In this document: in pieces, positions 16,671 through 25,391 of the stretch | How the letters are laid out: every line of letters begins with the position of its first letter | How positions within the stretch are numbered: position 1 is the first letter of the stretch | Assembly: GCA_002154585.1 (NCBI GenBank) | Contig: MUNG01000039.1 | Coordinates: 1-36,220, forward strand | Reading direction: 5' to 3' | DNA length: 36,220 nucleotides | Origin: Streptomyces pseudogriseolus | GTDB taxonomy: Bacteria > Actinomycetota > Actinomycetes > Streptomycetales > Streptomycetaceae | Made by a program: the position numbers and the translations under genes | Notes under the pieces: generated by a model | What the model saw: only the letters and a program-made list of their open reading frames with translations | Databases searched by the model: none | Told to the model about the DNA's origin: nothing

Positions 16671-18452
16671 TCAGCCGTGCCAGCTGCGCCACAGCGCCGC
16701 GTAGGCCCCGTCCGCCGCGACCAGGTCGTCGTGGCTGCCCAGTTCGCTGATGCGGCCGTTCTCGACGACGGCGATGACGTCCGCGTCGTGGGCGGTGTGG
16801 AGACGGTGGGCGATGGCGACGACGGTGCGGCCGTCGAGGACGCGGGCCAGGGAGCGCTCCAGGTGACGAGCGGCGCGCGGGTCGAGCAGCGAGGTCGCCT
16901 CGTCGAGGACCAGCGTGTGCGGGTCGGCCAGCACCAGCCGGGCCAGGGCGATCTGCTGCGCCTGTGCGGGAGTGAGCGCGAAGCCGCCCGAGCCGACCTC
17001 CGTGTCCAGGCCGTCCTCCAGCGCCCGCGCCCAGCCGTCCGCGTCGACCGCGCCGAGCGCCGCCCACAGCTCGGCGTCCTCCGCGTCGGTGCGGGCGAGC
17101 CGCAGGTTGTCGCGGAGGGAGCCGACGAAGACGTGGTGCTCCTGGTTGACGAGGGCGACGTGGGAGCGGACCCGTTCCGCGGTCATGCGGGACAGTTCCG
17201 CTTCGCCGAGGGTGACGCGTCCCTCCCGGGGCGCGTAGATCCCCGCGAGCAGCCGGCCCAGCGTGGACTTGCCCGCACCCGAGGGGCCGACCAGGGCCAT
17301 CCGGGTCCCCGGCGGCACCTCCAGGGACACCTCGCGCAGGACGTCGACGCCCTCCAGGTAGCCGAAGCGCACGGTGTCCGCCCGCACCCGCCGTCCCTCG
17401 GGCGTGACCGCCGGGTCCCCGGCGTCGGGCTCGATGTCCCGCACGCCGACCAGCCGGGCCAGCGACACCTGCGCGACCTGGAGCTCGTCGTACCAGCGCA
17501 GGATCAGCCCGACCGGGTCCACCAGCATCTGCGCGATCAGCGCGGCCGTGGTGAGCTGGCCGACGCCGATCCACCCCCGCAGCACGAACACCCCGCCGAT
17601 CATCAGGACGGAGCCGAGGACCGTGACGTGGGTCATGTTGATCACGGGGAACAGCACCGAGCGCAGCCACAGCGTGTAGCGCTCCCAGGCCGTCCACTCC
17701 CGGACCCGCTGGTCCGTCAGCGCCACGCGGCGTGGGCCGAGGCGGTGCGCCTCCACCGTCCGCCCGGCGTCCACGGTCTCGGTGAGCGCGGCGGCCACCG
17801 CCGCGTATCCGGCCGCCTCCGAGCGGTACGCGCGCGGCGCCCGCCGGAAGTACCAGCGGCACCCGGCCACCAGCAGCGGCACCGCGACCAGCACCGCCGG
17901 CGCCAGCTCCGGCGCGGTGACGACCAGTCCGCCGAGCAGCAGGGCCGCCCACACCACGCCGATCGCCAGCTGGGGCACGGCCTCGCGCATGGCGTTGCCG
18001 AGCCGGTCGATGTCGGTGGTGATGCGGGACAGCAGGTCACCGGTGCCGGCCCGTTCCAGCACGCCCGGCGGCAGTCCCACCGACCGCACCAGGAAGTCCT
18101 CGCGCAGGTCCGCCAGCATCCGCTCGCCGAGCATCGCGCCGCGCAGCCGTACCTGCCGCACGAACCCGGCCTGGACCATCAGCGCGGCCACGAACAGGGC
18201 CGCCGTGACTTCCAGGTGCAGCTCCCGATCCCCGGACGACACCCGCTCCACGAGCCCGCCCAGCAGGTACGGGCCCACCATCGAGGCGATCACGGCCACC
18301 GTGTTGACGGCGACCAGCAGGAGGAAGGCCCGCCGGTGCCGGCGGAGCAGCTCGGCCACGTACGCGCGTACGGTCGCGGGCGCGCCCACCGGCAGCGTGC
18401 TGGCCGCTGTCGGGGCCGCCGGGTCGTAGGCCGGTGGCGCGACGCCGATCAT
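16671..18452 (-). CDS. ABC exporter half-transporter, subunit with intact Walker A and degenerate signature
   Basis: A 593-aa fused permease-ATPase. The membrane domain (about 30-320, six helices) is followed by an ATPase domain with Walker A GPSGAGKST (389-397), Q-loop LVNQEH, Walker B TLVLDE (513-518) and H-loop IAHR (H549). The ABC signature, normally LSGGQ, reads LTPAQ (493-497). Its start overlaps the stop of the partner gene by four bases (ATGA), so the two are translationally coupled and form a heterodimer. Together they should move a lipid, drug or peptide out of the cell, but the substrate is unknown. In the dimer its Walker A pairs with the good signature of the partner. Confidence 0.9.
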   Translation of the reverse strand: MIGVAPPAYDPAAPTAASTLPVGAPATVRAYVAELLRRHRRAFLLLVAVNTVAVIASMVGPYLLGGLVERVSSGDRELHLEVTAALFVAALMVQAGFVRQVRLRGAMLGERMLADLREDFLVRSVGLPPGVLERAGTGDLLSRITTDIDRLGNAMREAVPQLAIGVVWAALLLGGLVVTAPELAPAVLVAVPLLVAGCRWYFRRAPRAYRSEAAGYAAVAAALTETVDAGRTVEAHRLGPRRVALTDQRVREWTAWERYTLWLRSVLFPVINMTHVTVLGSVLMIGGVFVLRGWIGVGQLTTAALIAQMLVDPVGLILRWYDELQVAQVSLARLVGVRDIEPDAGDPAVTPEGRRVRADTVRFGYLEGVDVLREVSLEVPPGTRMALVGPSGAGKSTLGRLLAGIYAPREGRVTLGEAELSRMTAERVRSHVALVNQEHHVFVGSLRDNLRLARTDAEDAELWAALGAVDADGWARALEDGLDTEVGSGGFALTPAQAQQIALARLVLADPHTLVLDEATSLLDPRAARHLERSLARVLDGRTVVAIAHRLHTAHDADVIAVVENGRISELGSHDDLVAADGAYAALWRSWHG

Positions 18453-20293
18453 GCCTTCTCCTCGATCTCTTCGAGCTCTTCCAGTTCCTCCAGGCCGTCC
18501 GGGACCTCACCCGTGGGCCGCGCTCCGTCGTCGGCGTGGAGCGCGACGGCCGGCGCCGTCTCCTCCTCGGTCTCGCGAGTCACCACGGCCCGGTAGCGGG
18601 GCTCGGTGCGCACCAGCTCCCGGTGACCGCCCACCGCGACGACCGTGCCCTCGTGGAGGAACACCACCCGGTCGGCGCGGTCCAGCAGCAGCGGGGACGA
18701 GGTGAACACCACCGTGGTCCGCCCGGACCGCAGGCCGCGCACGCCTTGGGCGATGCGCGCCTCGGTGTGCGAGTCGACGGCCGAGGTCGGTTCGTCCAGC
18801 ACCAGCACCTCCGGGTCCGTGACCAGCGACCGGGCGAGCGCGAGCCGCTGGCGCTGCCCGCCCGACAGCGACCGCCCGCGTTCGGTGATGCGGGCGTCCA
18901 TCGGGTCCTCGGCGCCCAGCGACCCCTGCACCAGCGCGGCCAGCACGTCCTGGCACTGCGCGGCCTCCAGCGCCGCCCCCGGGTCGACCGCGCCGGACGC
19001 GGGCACGTCCAGCAGCTCCCGCAGCGTGCCGGAGAGCAGCACCGGGTCCTTGTCCTGCACCAGCACGGCCGTACGGGCGCTGTCCAGCGGCAGTTCGTCC
19101 AGGGGCACCCCGCCGAGCAGCACGGAGGTGCCGTCCTGCGCGGCGTGCCCGCCGAGCCGTTCGGCCAGCCGTCCCGCCGCGTCCGGGTCCCCGCACACCA
19201 CGGCGGTGAGCAGCCCGAACGGGGCGCACAGCCCCGTCTCCGGGTCGTACAGGTCGCCGGCCGGGGTCTCGGCGGCACGCGTGCCGTCGGTGTCCGTGGC
19301 CCGCTCCAGCGCCAGCACCCGCGCGGCCCGCCTGGCCGAGGGGCGCGAGAAGGAGTAGGCCATCGCGATCTCCTCGAAATGGCGCAGAGGAAACGTAAGG
19401 AGCATCACCGAGCTGTAGACGGTGACCAGTTCACCGACGTCGATCCGGCCGTCGCGGGCCAGACGGACGCCGTACCAGACCACCGTGATCAGCAGCAGGC
19501 CCGGCAGCAGCACCTGGACGGCCGCGATCAGCGACCACATGCGGGCGCTGCGCACGGCCGCGTGGCGCACCTCCTGCGAGGCGCGTCGGTAGCGGTCGAG
19601 GAACAGGTCCTCGCCGCCGATGCCGCGCAGCACCCGCAGTCCCGCGACGGTGTCCGAGGCCAGCTCGGTGGCCCGTCCGGCCTTCTCCCGCTGGACGTCC
19701 GCGCGCCGGGTGGCCGGGGGCAGCAGCGGCAGCACCGCGAGCGCCAGCACGGGCAGTCCCACGGCGACGACGGCACCCAGAGCGGGCTGGTAGACGAGGA
19801 GGCCGACGGTGACGGCGACGATGGTGACCGCGGCGGCGGTGAAGCGCGACAGTGCCTCCACGAACCAGCCGATCTTTTCCACGTCACCGGTGGAGACGGC
19901 GACGACCTCGCCCGCGGCCACCCGCCGGGTCAGCACGGAGCCCAGCACGGCGGCCTTGCGGCCCAGCAGCTGCTGCACCCGGGCGGCCGCGGTGATCCAG
20001 TTGGTTACGGCGGCGCGGTGCAGGAAGGTGTCGCCGACCGCGACGCCCGCGCCTGCCAGCGCCATCAGCCCGCCCGCCAGGGCGAGCCGCCCGCCGGAGC
20101 GGTCGACCGCGGCCTGGACGGCGACACCGACGCAGAACGGCAGCGAGGCCACGGACCCGAAGTGCAGCAGGCCCCAGGCCAGTGACTTCAGCTGTCCGCC
20201 CAGCTGGTTGCGGAAGAGCCACCACAGGAATCGAGGACCCGAGCGGGCGTCGGGCACGCCCGGATCGGGGTACGGAAGGTCGTGAATCTGCAT
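18449..20293 (-). CDS. ABC exporter half-transporter, subunit with degenerate Walker A and intact signature
   Basis: About 614 aa; six membrane helices (about 35-300) and an ATPase domain that is partly dead. Where Walker A should be, the sequence reads VVCGDPDAAGRLAE (about 365-378), without the GK(S/T). The H-loop histidine is also lost (VVFTSSPLLL). The signature LSGGQ (476-480) and Walker B VLVLDEP (495-501) are intact. The protein ends in an unusual acidic tail of repeated LEE units. The ATG at 20293 (MQIHDLPYPDPG) gives the best protein start, although its ribosome site is weak; an in-frame TTG lies at 20347. It lies 146 bp downstream of marR on the same strand. Confidence 0.88.
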   Translation of the reverse strand: MQIHDLPYPDPGVPDARSGPRFLWWLFRNQLGGQLKSLAWGLLHFGSVASLPFCVGVAVQAAVDRSGGRLALAGGLMALAGAGVAVGDTFLHRAAVTNWITAAARVQQLLGRKAAVLGSVLTRRVAAGEVVAVSTGDVEKIGWFVEALSRFTAAAVTIVAVTVGLLVYQPALGAVVAVGLPVLALAVLPLLPPATRRADVQREKAGRATELASDTVAGLRVLRGIGGEDLFLDRYRRASQEVRHAAVRSARMWSLIAAVQVLLPGLLLITVVWYGVRLARDGRIDVGELVTVYSSVMLLTFPLRHFEEIAMAYSFSRPSARRAARVLALERATDTDGTRAAETPAGDLYDPETGLCAPFGLLTAVVCGDPDAAGRLAERLGGHAAQDGTSVLLGGVPLDELPLDSARTAVLVQDKDPVLLSGTLRELLDVPASGAVDPGAALEAAQCQDVLAALVQGSLGAEDPMDARITERGRSLSGGQRQRLALARSLVTDPEVLVLDEPTSAVDSHTEARIAQGVRGLRSGRTTVVFTSSPLLLDRADRVVFLHEGTVVAVGGHRELVRTEPRYRAVVTRETEEETAPAVALHADDGARPTGEVPDGLEELEELEEIEEKA

Positions 20294-20439
20294 GATGTCC
20301 CAGTGGCTCGGAGCAGGGGCCGCGACGCCCACGGACGGCGGCAGCAAACCGTGACAGGTTGGCTCCGTGACGCATCCCCGGGCAACCGGTTTTTCCCGGC
20401 CACGGCCCGTGTGCCGGACGCGTGTGTCCGGGGCCGGTG

Positions 20440-20937
20440 TCAGCCCTCGCCGTCGCGCGCCCGCCCGGTCGCCCCCTCCTCGCAGGGCGGCACCTGCGGA
20501 CCGTCGACCAGGGTGTTCAGCAGCTCACCGAGCTGCTCCCGCTCCCGTTCCCCCAGCGGGGCGAGGATCTCCGCCGCGGCCGCCCGCCGTGCGGCGCGCA
20601 GTTCGCGGAGCGTCTCGCGGCCCGCGTCGGTCAGCTCGATGCGGATGACGCGCCGGTTGGCCGGATCCGGGACCCGGCGCACCTTGCCGTGCGCCTCCAG
20701 CCCGTCGACCAGCGTGGTCACCGCGCGAGGTACCACTTCGAGCCGCTCCGCGAGGTCGGCCATGCGGGGCGGCGAGGCGTAGTGCGCGAGGGTGCGCAGC
20801 AGCCGGGACTGGGCAGGAGTGATGCCGAGCTCTCGCCGCTCCAGATGGCGTTTCTGGATGCGGTGCACCCGGCGGGTGAGCCGGAGCAGCTGTTCGGCCA
20901 GCAGGCCGTCGGGGTCGGAGGCGGGCGCGGCGGTCAT
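20440..20937 (-). CDS. MarR family transcriptional regulator
   Basis: A 165-aa winged-helix regulator. The MarR pattern is complete: helix 1 QLLRLTRRVHRIQKR, recognition region LGITPAQSRLLRTLAHY and MADLAERLEVVPRAVTTLVDGLE, wing DPANRRVIRIELTDAGRETL, and C-terminal dimer helices. It probably represses its own gene and the divergent exporter at 21044 until a ligand binds; the heterodimeric exporter downstream may also belong to its regulon. There is no ribosome binding site before the ATG. GATAAT ends eight bases upstream of it, which suggests a leaderless transcript. Confidence 0.92.
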   Translation of the reverse strand: MTAAPASDPDGLLAEQLLRLTRRVHRIQKRHLERRELGITPAQSRLLRTLAHYASPPRMADLAERLEVVPRAVTTLVDGLEAHGKVRRVPDPANRRVIRIELTDAGRETLRELRAARRAAAAEILAPLGEREREQLGELLNTLVDGPQVPPCEEGATGRARDGEG

Positions 20938-20945
20938 ACGGGAAC

Positions 20946-20951
20946 ATTATC
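20946..20951 (-). promoter_or_regulatory. Probable -10 element of a leaderless marR transcript
   Basis: On the minus strand GATAAT ends eight bases before the marR ATG, placing the transcription start at or next to the A of the start codon. No Shine-Dalgarno sequence lies between. The possible -35 about 17-18 bases further upstream falls inside the palindrome at 20958-20990, so a bound repressor would cover it. Confidence 0.45.
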
Positions 20952-20957
20952 AGGATG

Positions 20958-20990
20958 ACGTTCATTGTGAATACAGGTAACAATGAATGT
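20958..20990. promoter_or_regulatory. Palindromic operator between marR and the divergent ABC exporter gene
   Basis: Arms ACGTTCATTGT (20958-20968) and ACAATGAATGT (20980-20990) are inverted copies with one mismatch, and the inner eight bases TTCATTGT/ACAATGAA are exact. The centre-to-centre geometry suits a MarR dimer. The site is AT-rich against its surroundings and lies between the two divergent start codons, so one dimer could control both promoters. Confidence 0.65.
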
Positions 20991-21043
20991 CGATCACCGA
21001 CGTCCGTACCCCGTACCCGGTACCCGGAACCCCGAAGGAGACC

Positions 21044-22864
21044 ATGCACCCCGATCACGCCCCCGCATGGACGCCGCCCGCCGAGGCCGAGCAGGAACCC
21101 CGGCAGGTGCGGCGCATCCTGCGCCTCTTCCGTCCCTACCGCGGCCGCCTCGCGATCGTCGGGCTGCTCGTCGGGGCGTCGTCGCTCGTCTCGGTCGCCT
21201 CGCCGTTCCTGCTGAAGGCGATCCTCGACGTCGCCCTGCCCGAGGGCCGCACCGGCCTGCTCAGCCTGCTGGCGCTGGGCATGATCCTCAGCGCCGTGCT
21301 CACCAGCGTCTTCGGCGTGCTGCAGACGCTGATCTCCACCACCGTGGGCCAGCGCGTCATGCACGACCTGCGCGCCGCCGTCTACGGGCGTCTCCAGCGC
21401 ATGTCGCTCGCCTTCTTCACCCGGACCCGCACCGGCGAGGTGCAGTCCCGCATCGCCAACGACATCGGCGGCATGCAGGCCACGGTGACCTCCACGGCGA
21501 CCTCCCTGGTCTCCAACCTCACCAGCGTGGTCGCGACGATCGTGGCGATGCTCGCGCTCGACTGGCGGCTGACGGTCGTCTCGCTGGCGCTGCTGCCGGT
21601 CTTCGTCTGGATCAGCCGCCGCGTCGGCAACGAACGCAGGAAGATCACCACCCGGCGGCAGAAGCAGATGGCCGCGATGGCGGCCACGGTCACCGAGTCG
21701 CTGTCGGTCAGCGGCATCCTGCTGGGCCGCACCATGGGCCGCTCCGACTCGCTGACCGCCGCCTTCGCCGAGGAGTCCGAGCGTCTGGTCGACCTGGAGG
21801 TGCGGTCCAACATGGCGGGCCGCTGGCGGATGGCGGTCATCACGATCGTCATGGCCGCCATGCCGGCGGTCATCTACTGGACGGCCGGCCTCGCCGTGCA
21901 CTCGGGCGGCCCGGGGGTGTCCCTCGGCACCGTCGTCGCGTTCGTCTCGCTCCAGCAGGGCCTGTTCCGCCCGGCGGTGAGCCTGCTCTCCACCGGCGTG
22001 CAGATCCAGACCTCGCTCGCCCTCTTCCAGCGCATCTTCGAGTACCTCGACCTGCCGGTCGACATCACCGAGCGCGAGGATCCGGTGCGCCTGGAGCGCG
22101 TGAAGGGCGAGGTCCGCTTCGAGAACGTCACGTTCGGCTACGACGGCAAGGGCGGCCCCGTCCTTGACGGCATCGACATCACCGTCCCGCCGGGCGGCAG
22201 CCTCGCCGTGGTCGGACCGACCGGCGCGGGCAAGTCCACGCTCGGTCACCTGGTGCCCCGGCTGTACGACGTCACGGGCGGGCGGGTCACCCTGGACGGG
22301 GTGGACGTGCGCGACCTCGACTTCGACACCCTGGCCCGCGCGGTGGGCGTCGTCTCGCAGGAGACGTACCTCTTCCACGCGTCGGTCGCGGACAACCTGC
22401 GCTTCGCCAAGCCCGACGCCACCGACGAGGAGCTGCACGCGGCGGCGAAGGCCGCGCAGATCCACGACCACATCGCGGCGCTGCCGGACGGGTACGACAC
22501 CGTGGTCGGAGAACGCGGTCACCGCTTCTCCGGCGGGGAGAAGCAGCGGCTGGCGATCGCCCGCACCATTCTGCGCGACCCTCCGGTGCTCGTCCTCGAC
22601 GAGGCGACCAGCGCGCTGGACACCCGTACCGAGGCAGCCGTGCAGGCCGCGATCGACGCGCTGTCGGCCGACCGCACCACCCTCACCATCGCCCACCGGC
22701 TGTCCACCGTCCGCGGCGCCGACCAGATCGTGGTGCTGGACTCCGGACGCGTGGTGGAGCGCGGCACCCACGAGGAGCTGCTGGAGCGCGAGGGGCGGTA
22801 CGCGGCCCTCGTGCGACGGGACGCCCGGCTGGAGCCGAACCCCCGACTGGAGCCGACTAGCTGA
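21044..22864 (+). CDS. Homodimer-type ABC exporter (permease-ATPase fusion)
   Basis: A 606-aa exporter half-transporter with all ATPase motifs intact: Walker A GPTGAGKST, Q-loop VVSQETYLF, signature FSGGEKQ, Walker B VLVLDEATSALD and H-loop IAHRLS. The N-terminal 300 residues hold six helices in the MsbA/LmrA style. It is therefore expected to work as a homodimer that expels a hydrophobic compound or lipid. I chose the ATG at 21044, with GAAGGAG three bases upstream. An in-frame ATG at 20987 would fall inside the operator palindrome and lacks a ribosome site. The interval 21005-21035 is a run of GTACCC-like units. It is divergent from marR, which probably represses it. Confidence 0.92.
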   Translation: MHPDHAPAWTPPAEAEQEPRQVRRILRLFRPYRGRLAIVGLLVGASSLVSVASPFLLKAILDVALPEGRTGLLSLLALGMILSAVLTSVFGVLQTLISTTVGQRVMHDLRAAVYGRLQRMSLAFFTRTRTGEVQSRIANDIGGMQATVTSTATSLVSNLTSVVATIVAMLALDWRLTVVSLALLPVFVWISRRVGNERRKITTRRQKQMAAMAATVTESLSVSGILLGRTMGRSDSLTAAFAEESERLVDLEVRSNMAGRWRMAVITIVMAAMPAVIYWTAGLAVHSGGPGVSLGTVVAFVSLQQGLFRPAVSLLSTGVQIQTSLALFQRIFEYLDLPVDITEREDPVRLERVKGEVRFENVTFGYDGKGGPVLDGIDITVPPGGSLAVVGPTGAGKSTLGHLVPRLYDVTGGRVTLDGVDVRDLDFDTLARAVGVVSQETYLFHASVADNLRFAKPDATDEELHAAAKAAQIHDHIAALPDGYDTVVGERGHRFSGGEKQRLAIARTILRDPPVLVLDEATSALDTRTEAAVQAAIDALSADRTTLTIAHRLSTVRGADQIVVLDSGRVVERGTHEELLEREGRYAALVRRDARLEPNPRLEPTS

Positions 22865-22907
22865 AAATATGCCGGGTTTGTGACGATATGCGGGTTACCG
22901 TGCCCGC

Positions 22908-23765
22908 ATGCAGACGAACACTCCGTCACGGAACTCGATCCGACTGACGCGCCGCGGCCGCTTCGCCCTGGCGACGCTCGGGGCCGTCGTGGCCGGCACC
23001 GCCGTGGCGGTGCCGCTGCTGATCATGGGCGACGACGAGGAGCCCCGTCCCGAGACCCTGGTCGTCCCCGCGGGATGGCGGGCCGCCCAGGTCTACGCCG
23101 CCATCGACGAGTCCCTCGACCTGCCCGCCGGCACCACCAGGAAGTCCCTCGCCAAGGCCGCCCTGAAGCTGCCGAACGAGGCCGGCGGCAACCCCGAGGG
23201 CTACCTCTTCCCGGCCACGTATCCGCTCCCGGAGAACGCCACCCCGCAGAAGATGCTGGCCCGTATGGTCGACACGGCCAACGAGAAGTTCAACGGCGCC
23301 CCCGTCGCCGCCGGCGCGCAGCGCAACGCGATGAACGTCTACCAGGCGGTCACCGTCGCCAGCATCGTCCAGGCCGAGGCCGCCACCAAGGCCGACATGG
23401 GCAAGGTGGCCCGGGTGATCTTCAACCGGCTGGAGCGCGGCATGCCGCTGCAGATGGACTCCACCGTCGACTACGCCCTCAACCGCACGAAGGCGCGCAC
23501 CACCCCCGCCGACACCGAGGCCGACAGCCCGTACAACTCGTACCGGCGCATGGGGCTGCCGCCCACCCCGATCGACAACCCCGGGGAGGACGCCGTGCGC
23601 GCCGCGATCAACCCCGCCCCGGGCGACTGGCTCTACTTCGTCACGGTCCGGCCGGGGGAGACCCGCTTCACCGCGGACCTCGCGGAGCACCAGCGCAACG
23701 TGGCGGAGGCGGAGGCCGAACGGAAGAAGGCCACGGAGAAGTCCGCGCAGCCGTCCGCGACATGA
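22908..23765 (+). CDS. MltG/YceG-like endolytic murein transglycosylase, short form
   Basis: A 285-aa protein with one N-terminal membrane anchor (about 20-40) and an extracytoplasmic YceG domain. The family motifs GYLFPATY (98-105), ASIVQAEA with the expected catalytic Glu at 157, NRLERGMPLQMDSTVDYAL, SPYNSYRRMGLPPTPIDNPG and YFVTVRPGETRF are all present. MltG cuts nascent glycan strands within the chain and sets their length. It is much shorter than the actinobacterial MltG that carries a long cytoplasmic N-terminus, so it is probably a second copy away from the usual ruvX-aroE locus. There is no Shine-Dalgarno sequence before the ATG; TACCGT lies six bases upstream, which suggests a leaderless message. 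Confidence 0.88.
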   Translation: MQTNTPSRNSIRLTRRGRFALATLGAVVAGTAVAVPLLIMGDDEEPRPETLVVPAGWRAAQVYAAIDESLDLPAGTTRKSLAKAALKLPNEAGGNPEGYLFPATYPLPENATPQKMLARMVDTANEKFNGAPVAAGAQRNAMNVYQAVTVASIVQAEAATKADMGKVARVIFNRLERGMPLQMDSTVDYALNRTKARTTPADTEADSPYNSYRRMGLPPTPIDNPGEDAVRAAINPAPGDWLYFVTVRPGETRFTADLAEHQRNVAEAEAERKKATEKSAQPSAT

Positions 23766-23772
23766 CCGCCGT

Positions 23773-24849
23773 TCAGGCCGCGGCGGGCTCCTCGGCCAGC
23801 AGCCGCCGGATGTCCCGCACCGCGGCCCGCCCGGCCCGGTTGGCGCCGATCGTGCTCGCCGAGGGACCGTAGCCGACCAGGTGGATCCGCGGGTCGGTGA
23901 CCGCCCGGGTGCCCTCCACGCGGATCCCGCCGCCCGGCTCCCGCAGCCGCAGCGGCGCGAGATGGTCGATCACCAGCCGGAACCCGGTCGCCCACAAAAT
24001 CACGTCCGCCGCGACCCGGCGCCCGTCGTCCCACACCACACCCTCGGGCTCGATCCGGTCGAACATCGGCAGACGGTCGAGCACCCCGTCCGCCAGTCCC
24101 CGCCGGATCGCGTCGTTCAGCGGCAGCCCCGTCACGGAGACCACGCTGCGCGGCGGCAGCCCCTGCCGGACGCGCTCCTCGACCAGGGCCACGGCCGCAC
24201 GGCCCGCGTTCTCGTCGAAGGGCTCCTCCCGCCACACGGGCGGCCGCCGGGTCACCCACGTGGTGGCCGCCGCGTACGGCGCGATCTCCAGGAGGTGTTG
24301 GGTGCCGGACGCGCCGCCGCCCACCACGACCACCCGCAGCCCGGCGAACGCCTCCGGACCGGGGTAGTGCGCGGTGTGCACCTGCCGTCCCCGGAAGGTC
24401 TCCTGACCCGGGTAGCGGGGCCAGAAGGGGCGGTCCCAGGTGCCGGTCGCGTTGATCAGCGCGCGGGTCGCCCAGGTGCCGTGCGAGGTCTCCACCAGCA
24501 GCCGGCCGCCGGGCCCCTCCCGTACCGCGTGCACGTCCACCGGACGGCGCACCCGCAGGTCGAACGTCCGTTCGTAGCGGTCGAAGTACGCGCTGATCAC
24601 CTCGGAGGACGGCCGCAGCGGATCGGCGTCCGTCAGCTCCATCCCGGGCAGCGCGTGCATCCCGTGCACCTTGCCGTACGTCAGCGAGGGCCAGCGGAAC
24701 TGCCAGGCGCCGCCGGGCCCGGGGGAACGGTCCAGGACCACGACGTCACGGTCCGGCGCGAAGCCGCTGCGCCGCAGGTGATAGGCGCTCGACAGTCCTG
24801 CCTGCCCGGCGCCCACGACGACCACCTCGACCTCGCGCACATCGTTCAC
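23773..24849 (-). CDS. FMO-like FAD/NAD(P)-binding oxidoreductase
   Basis: A 358-aa flavoprotein of the flavin-containing monooxygenase/thioredoxin-reductase-like class. The FAD-binding GxGxxG is VGAGQAG (12-18), and the NAD(P)-binding one is VVGGGASGTQHLLE in the middle. The ATGF motif (ILWATGFR) near the C-terminus is typical of FMO and Baeyer-Villiger relatives. The reaction is probably NADPH-dependent hydroxylation or oxygenation of a small substrate that cannot be named. The GTG at 24849 has GGTGGAAG just upstream and is preferred to the in-frame GTG at 24867. It converges with mltG, 7 bp apart. Confidence 0.88.
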   Translation of the reverse strand: MNDVREVEVVVVGAGQAGLSSAYHLRRSGFAPDRDVVVLDRSPGPGGAWQFRWPSLTYGKVHGMHALPGMELTDADPLRPSSEVISAYFDRYERTFDLRVRRPVDVHAVREGPGGRLLVETSHGTWATRALINATGTWDRPFWPRYPGQETFRGRQVHTAHYPGPEAFAGLRVVVVGGGASGTQHLLEIAPYAAATTWVTRRPPVWREEPFDENAGRAAVALVEERVRQGLPPRSVVSVTGLPLNDAIRRGLADGVLDRLPMFDRIEPEGVVWDDGRRVAADVILWATGFRLVIDHLAPLRLREPGGGIRVEGTRAVTDPRIHLVGYGPSASTIGANRAGRAAVRDIRRLLAEEPAAA

Positions 24850-24931
24850 GCTTCCACCAACACGCACGGTGGGGTGGATCTTCCCGCTGGGGCTCCTCCG
24901 GGAAGCACGCCGTGTGCGTCAGGATGGGCGC

Positions 24932-25354
24932 ATGTCCGACGCCTTCACCACCCGAGTCCTGACCCTCACCACCGGCTCCGCCGAGCGGATCGTCGACCTC
25001 ACCGGCGACTGCGAGGCCTTCCTGCGGGAGACGGCGGCCGGCCGGGACGGCCTGCTCAACGTGTTCGTGCCGCACGCCACCGCCGGCATCGCGGTCATCG
25101 AGACCGGCGCCGGCAGCGACGACGACCTGTTGTCCGCGCTGCACACCCTGCTGCCCGCCGACGACCGCTGGCAGCACCGGCACGGCAGCCCTGGCCACGG
25201 CCGCGACCACGTCCTGCCCGCCTTCGTCCCGCCGCACGCCACGCTCCCGGTGATCGACGGCCGCCTGGAACTGGGCACCTGGCAGTCGGTCTGCCTGGTC
25301 GACACCAACCGCGACAACCCCGACCGCAGGGTGCGCCTGAGCTTCCTCGGCTGA
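24932..25354 (+). CDS. YjbQ family (UPF0047) protein
   Basis: A 140-aa protein of the YjbQ/UPF0047 family, some members of which have weak thiamine-phosphate synthase activity. The conserved NVFVPHATAGIAVIETGAGSD, HRHGSPGHGRDHVLPAFVPP and LGTWQSVCLVDTNRD carry the family's His/Asp/Glu metal-site residues. Length and domain are complete. AGGA lies seven bases before the ATG at 24932. It diverges from the FMO-like gene across 82 bp and converges on the stress protein. Confidence 0.9.
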   Translation: MSDAFTTRVLTLTTGSAERIVDLTGDCEAFLRETAAGRDGLLNVFVPHATAGIAVIETGAGSDDDLLSALHTLLPADDRWQHRHGSPGHGRDHVLPAFVPPHATLPVIDGRLELGTWQSVCLVDTNRDNPDRRVRLSFLG

Positions 25355-25391
25355 GGCGGACGCCCGCGAGCGCTGCAGCCGCCCCTCAGCC
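25349..25391. terminator. Bidirectional hairpin terminator containing both stop codons
   Basis: GGCTGAGGCGG (25349-25359) pairs with CCGCCCCTCAGCC (25379-25391), leaving two bulged C's. The stop of the YjbQ gene (TGA 25352-25354) lies in one arm and the stop of the convergent universal stress gene in the other. There is no T-run, as is usual in Streptomyces. Confidence 0.55.

Noticed and set aside
16677-18596. A 639-codon plus-strand frame
   Set aside because: Antisense to the ABC exporter subunit; its His/Gln/Arg-rich composition is that of a shadow frame.
20525-22771. A 748-codon minus-strand frame
   Set aside because: Antisense to the homodimeric ABC exporter and out of frame with marR.
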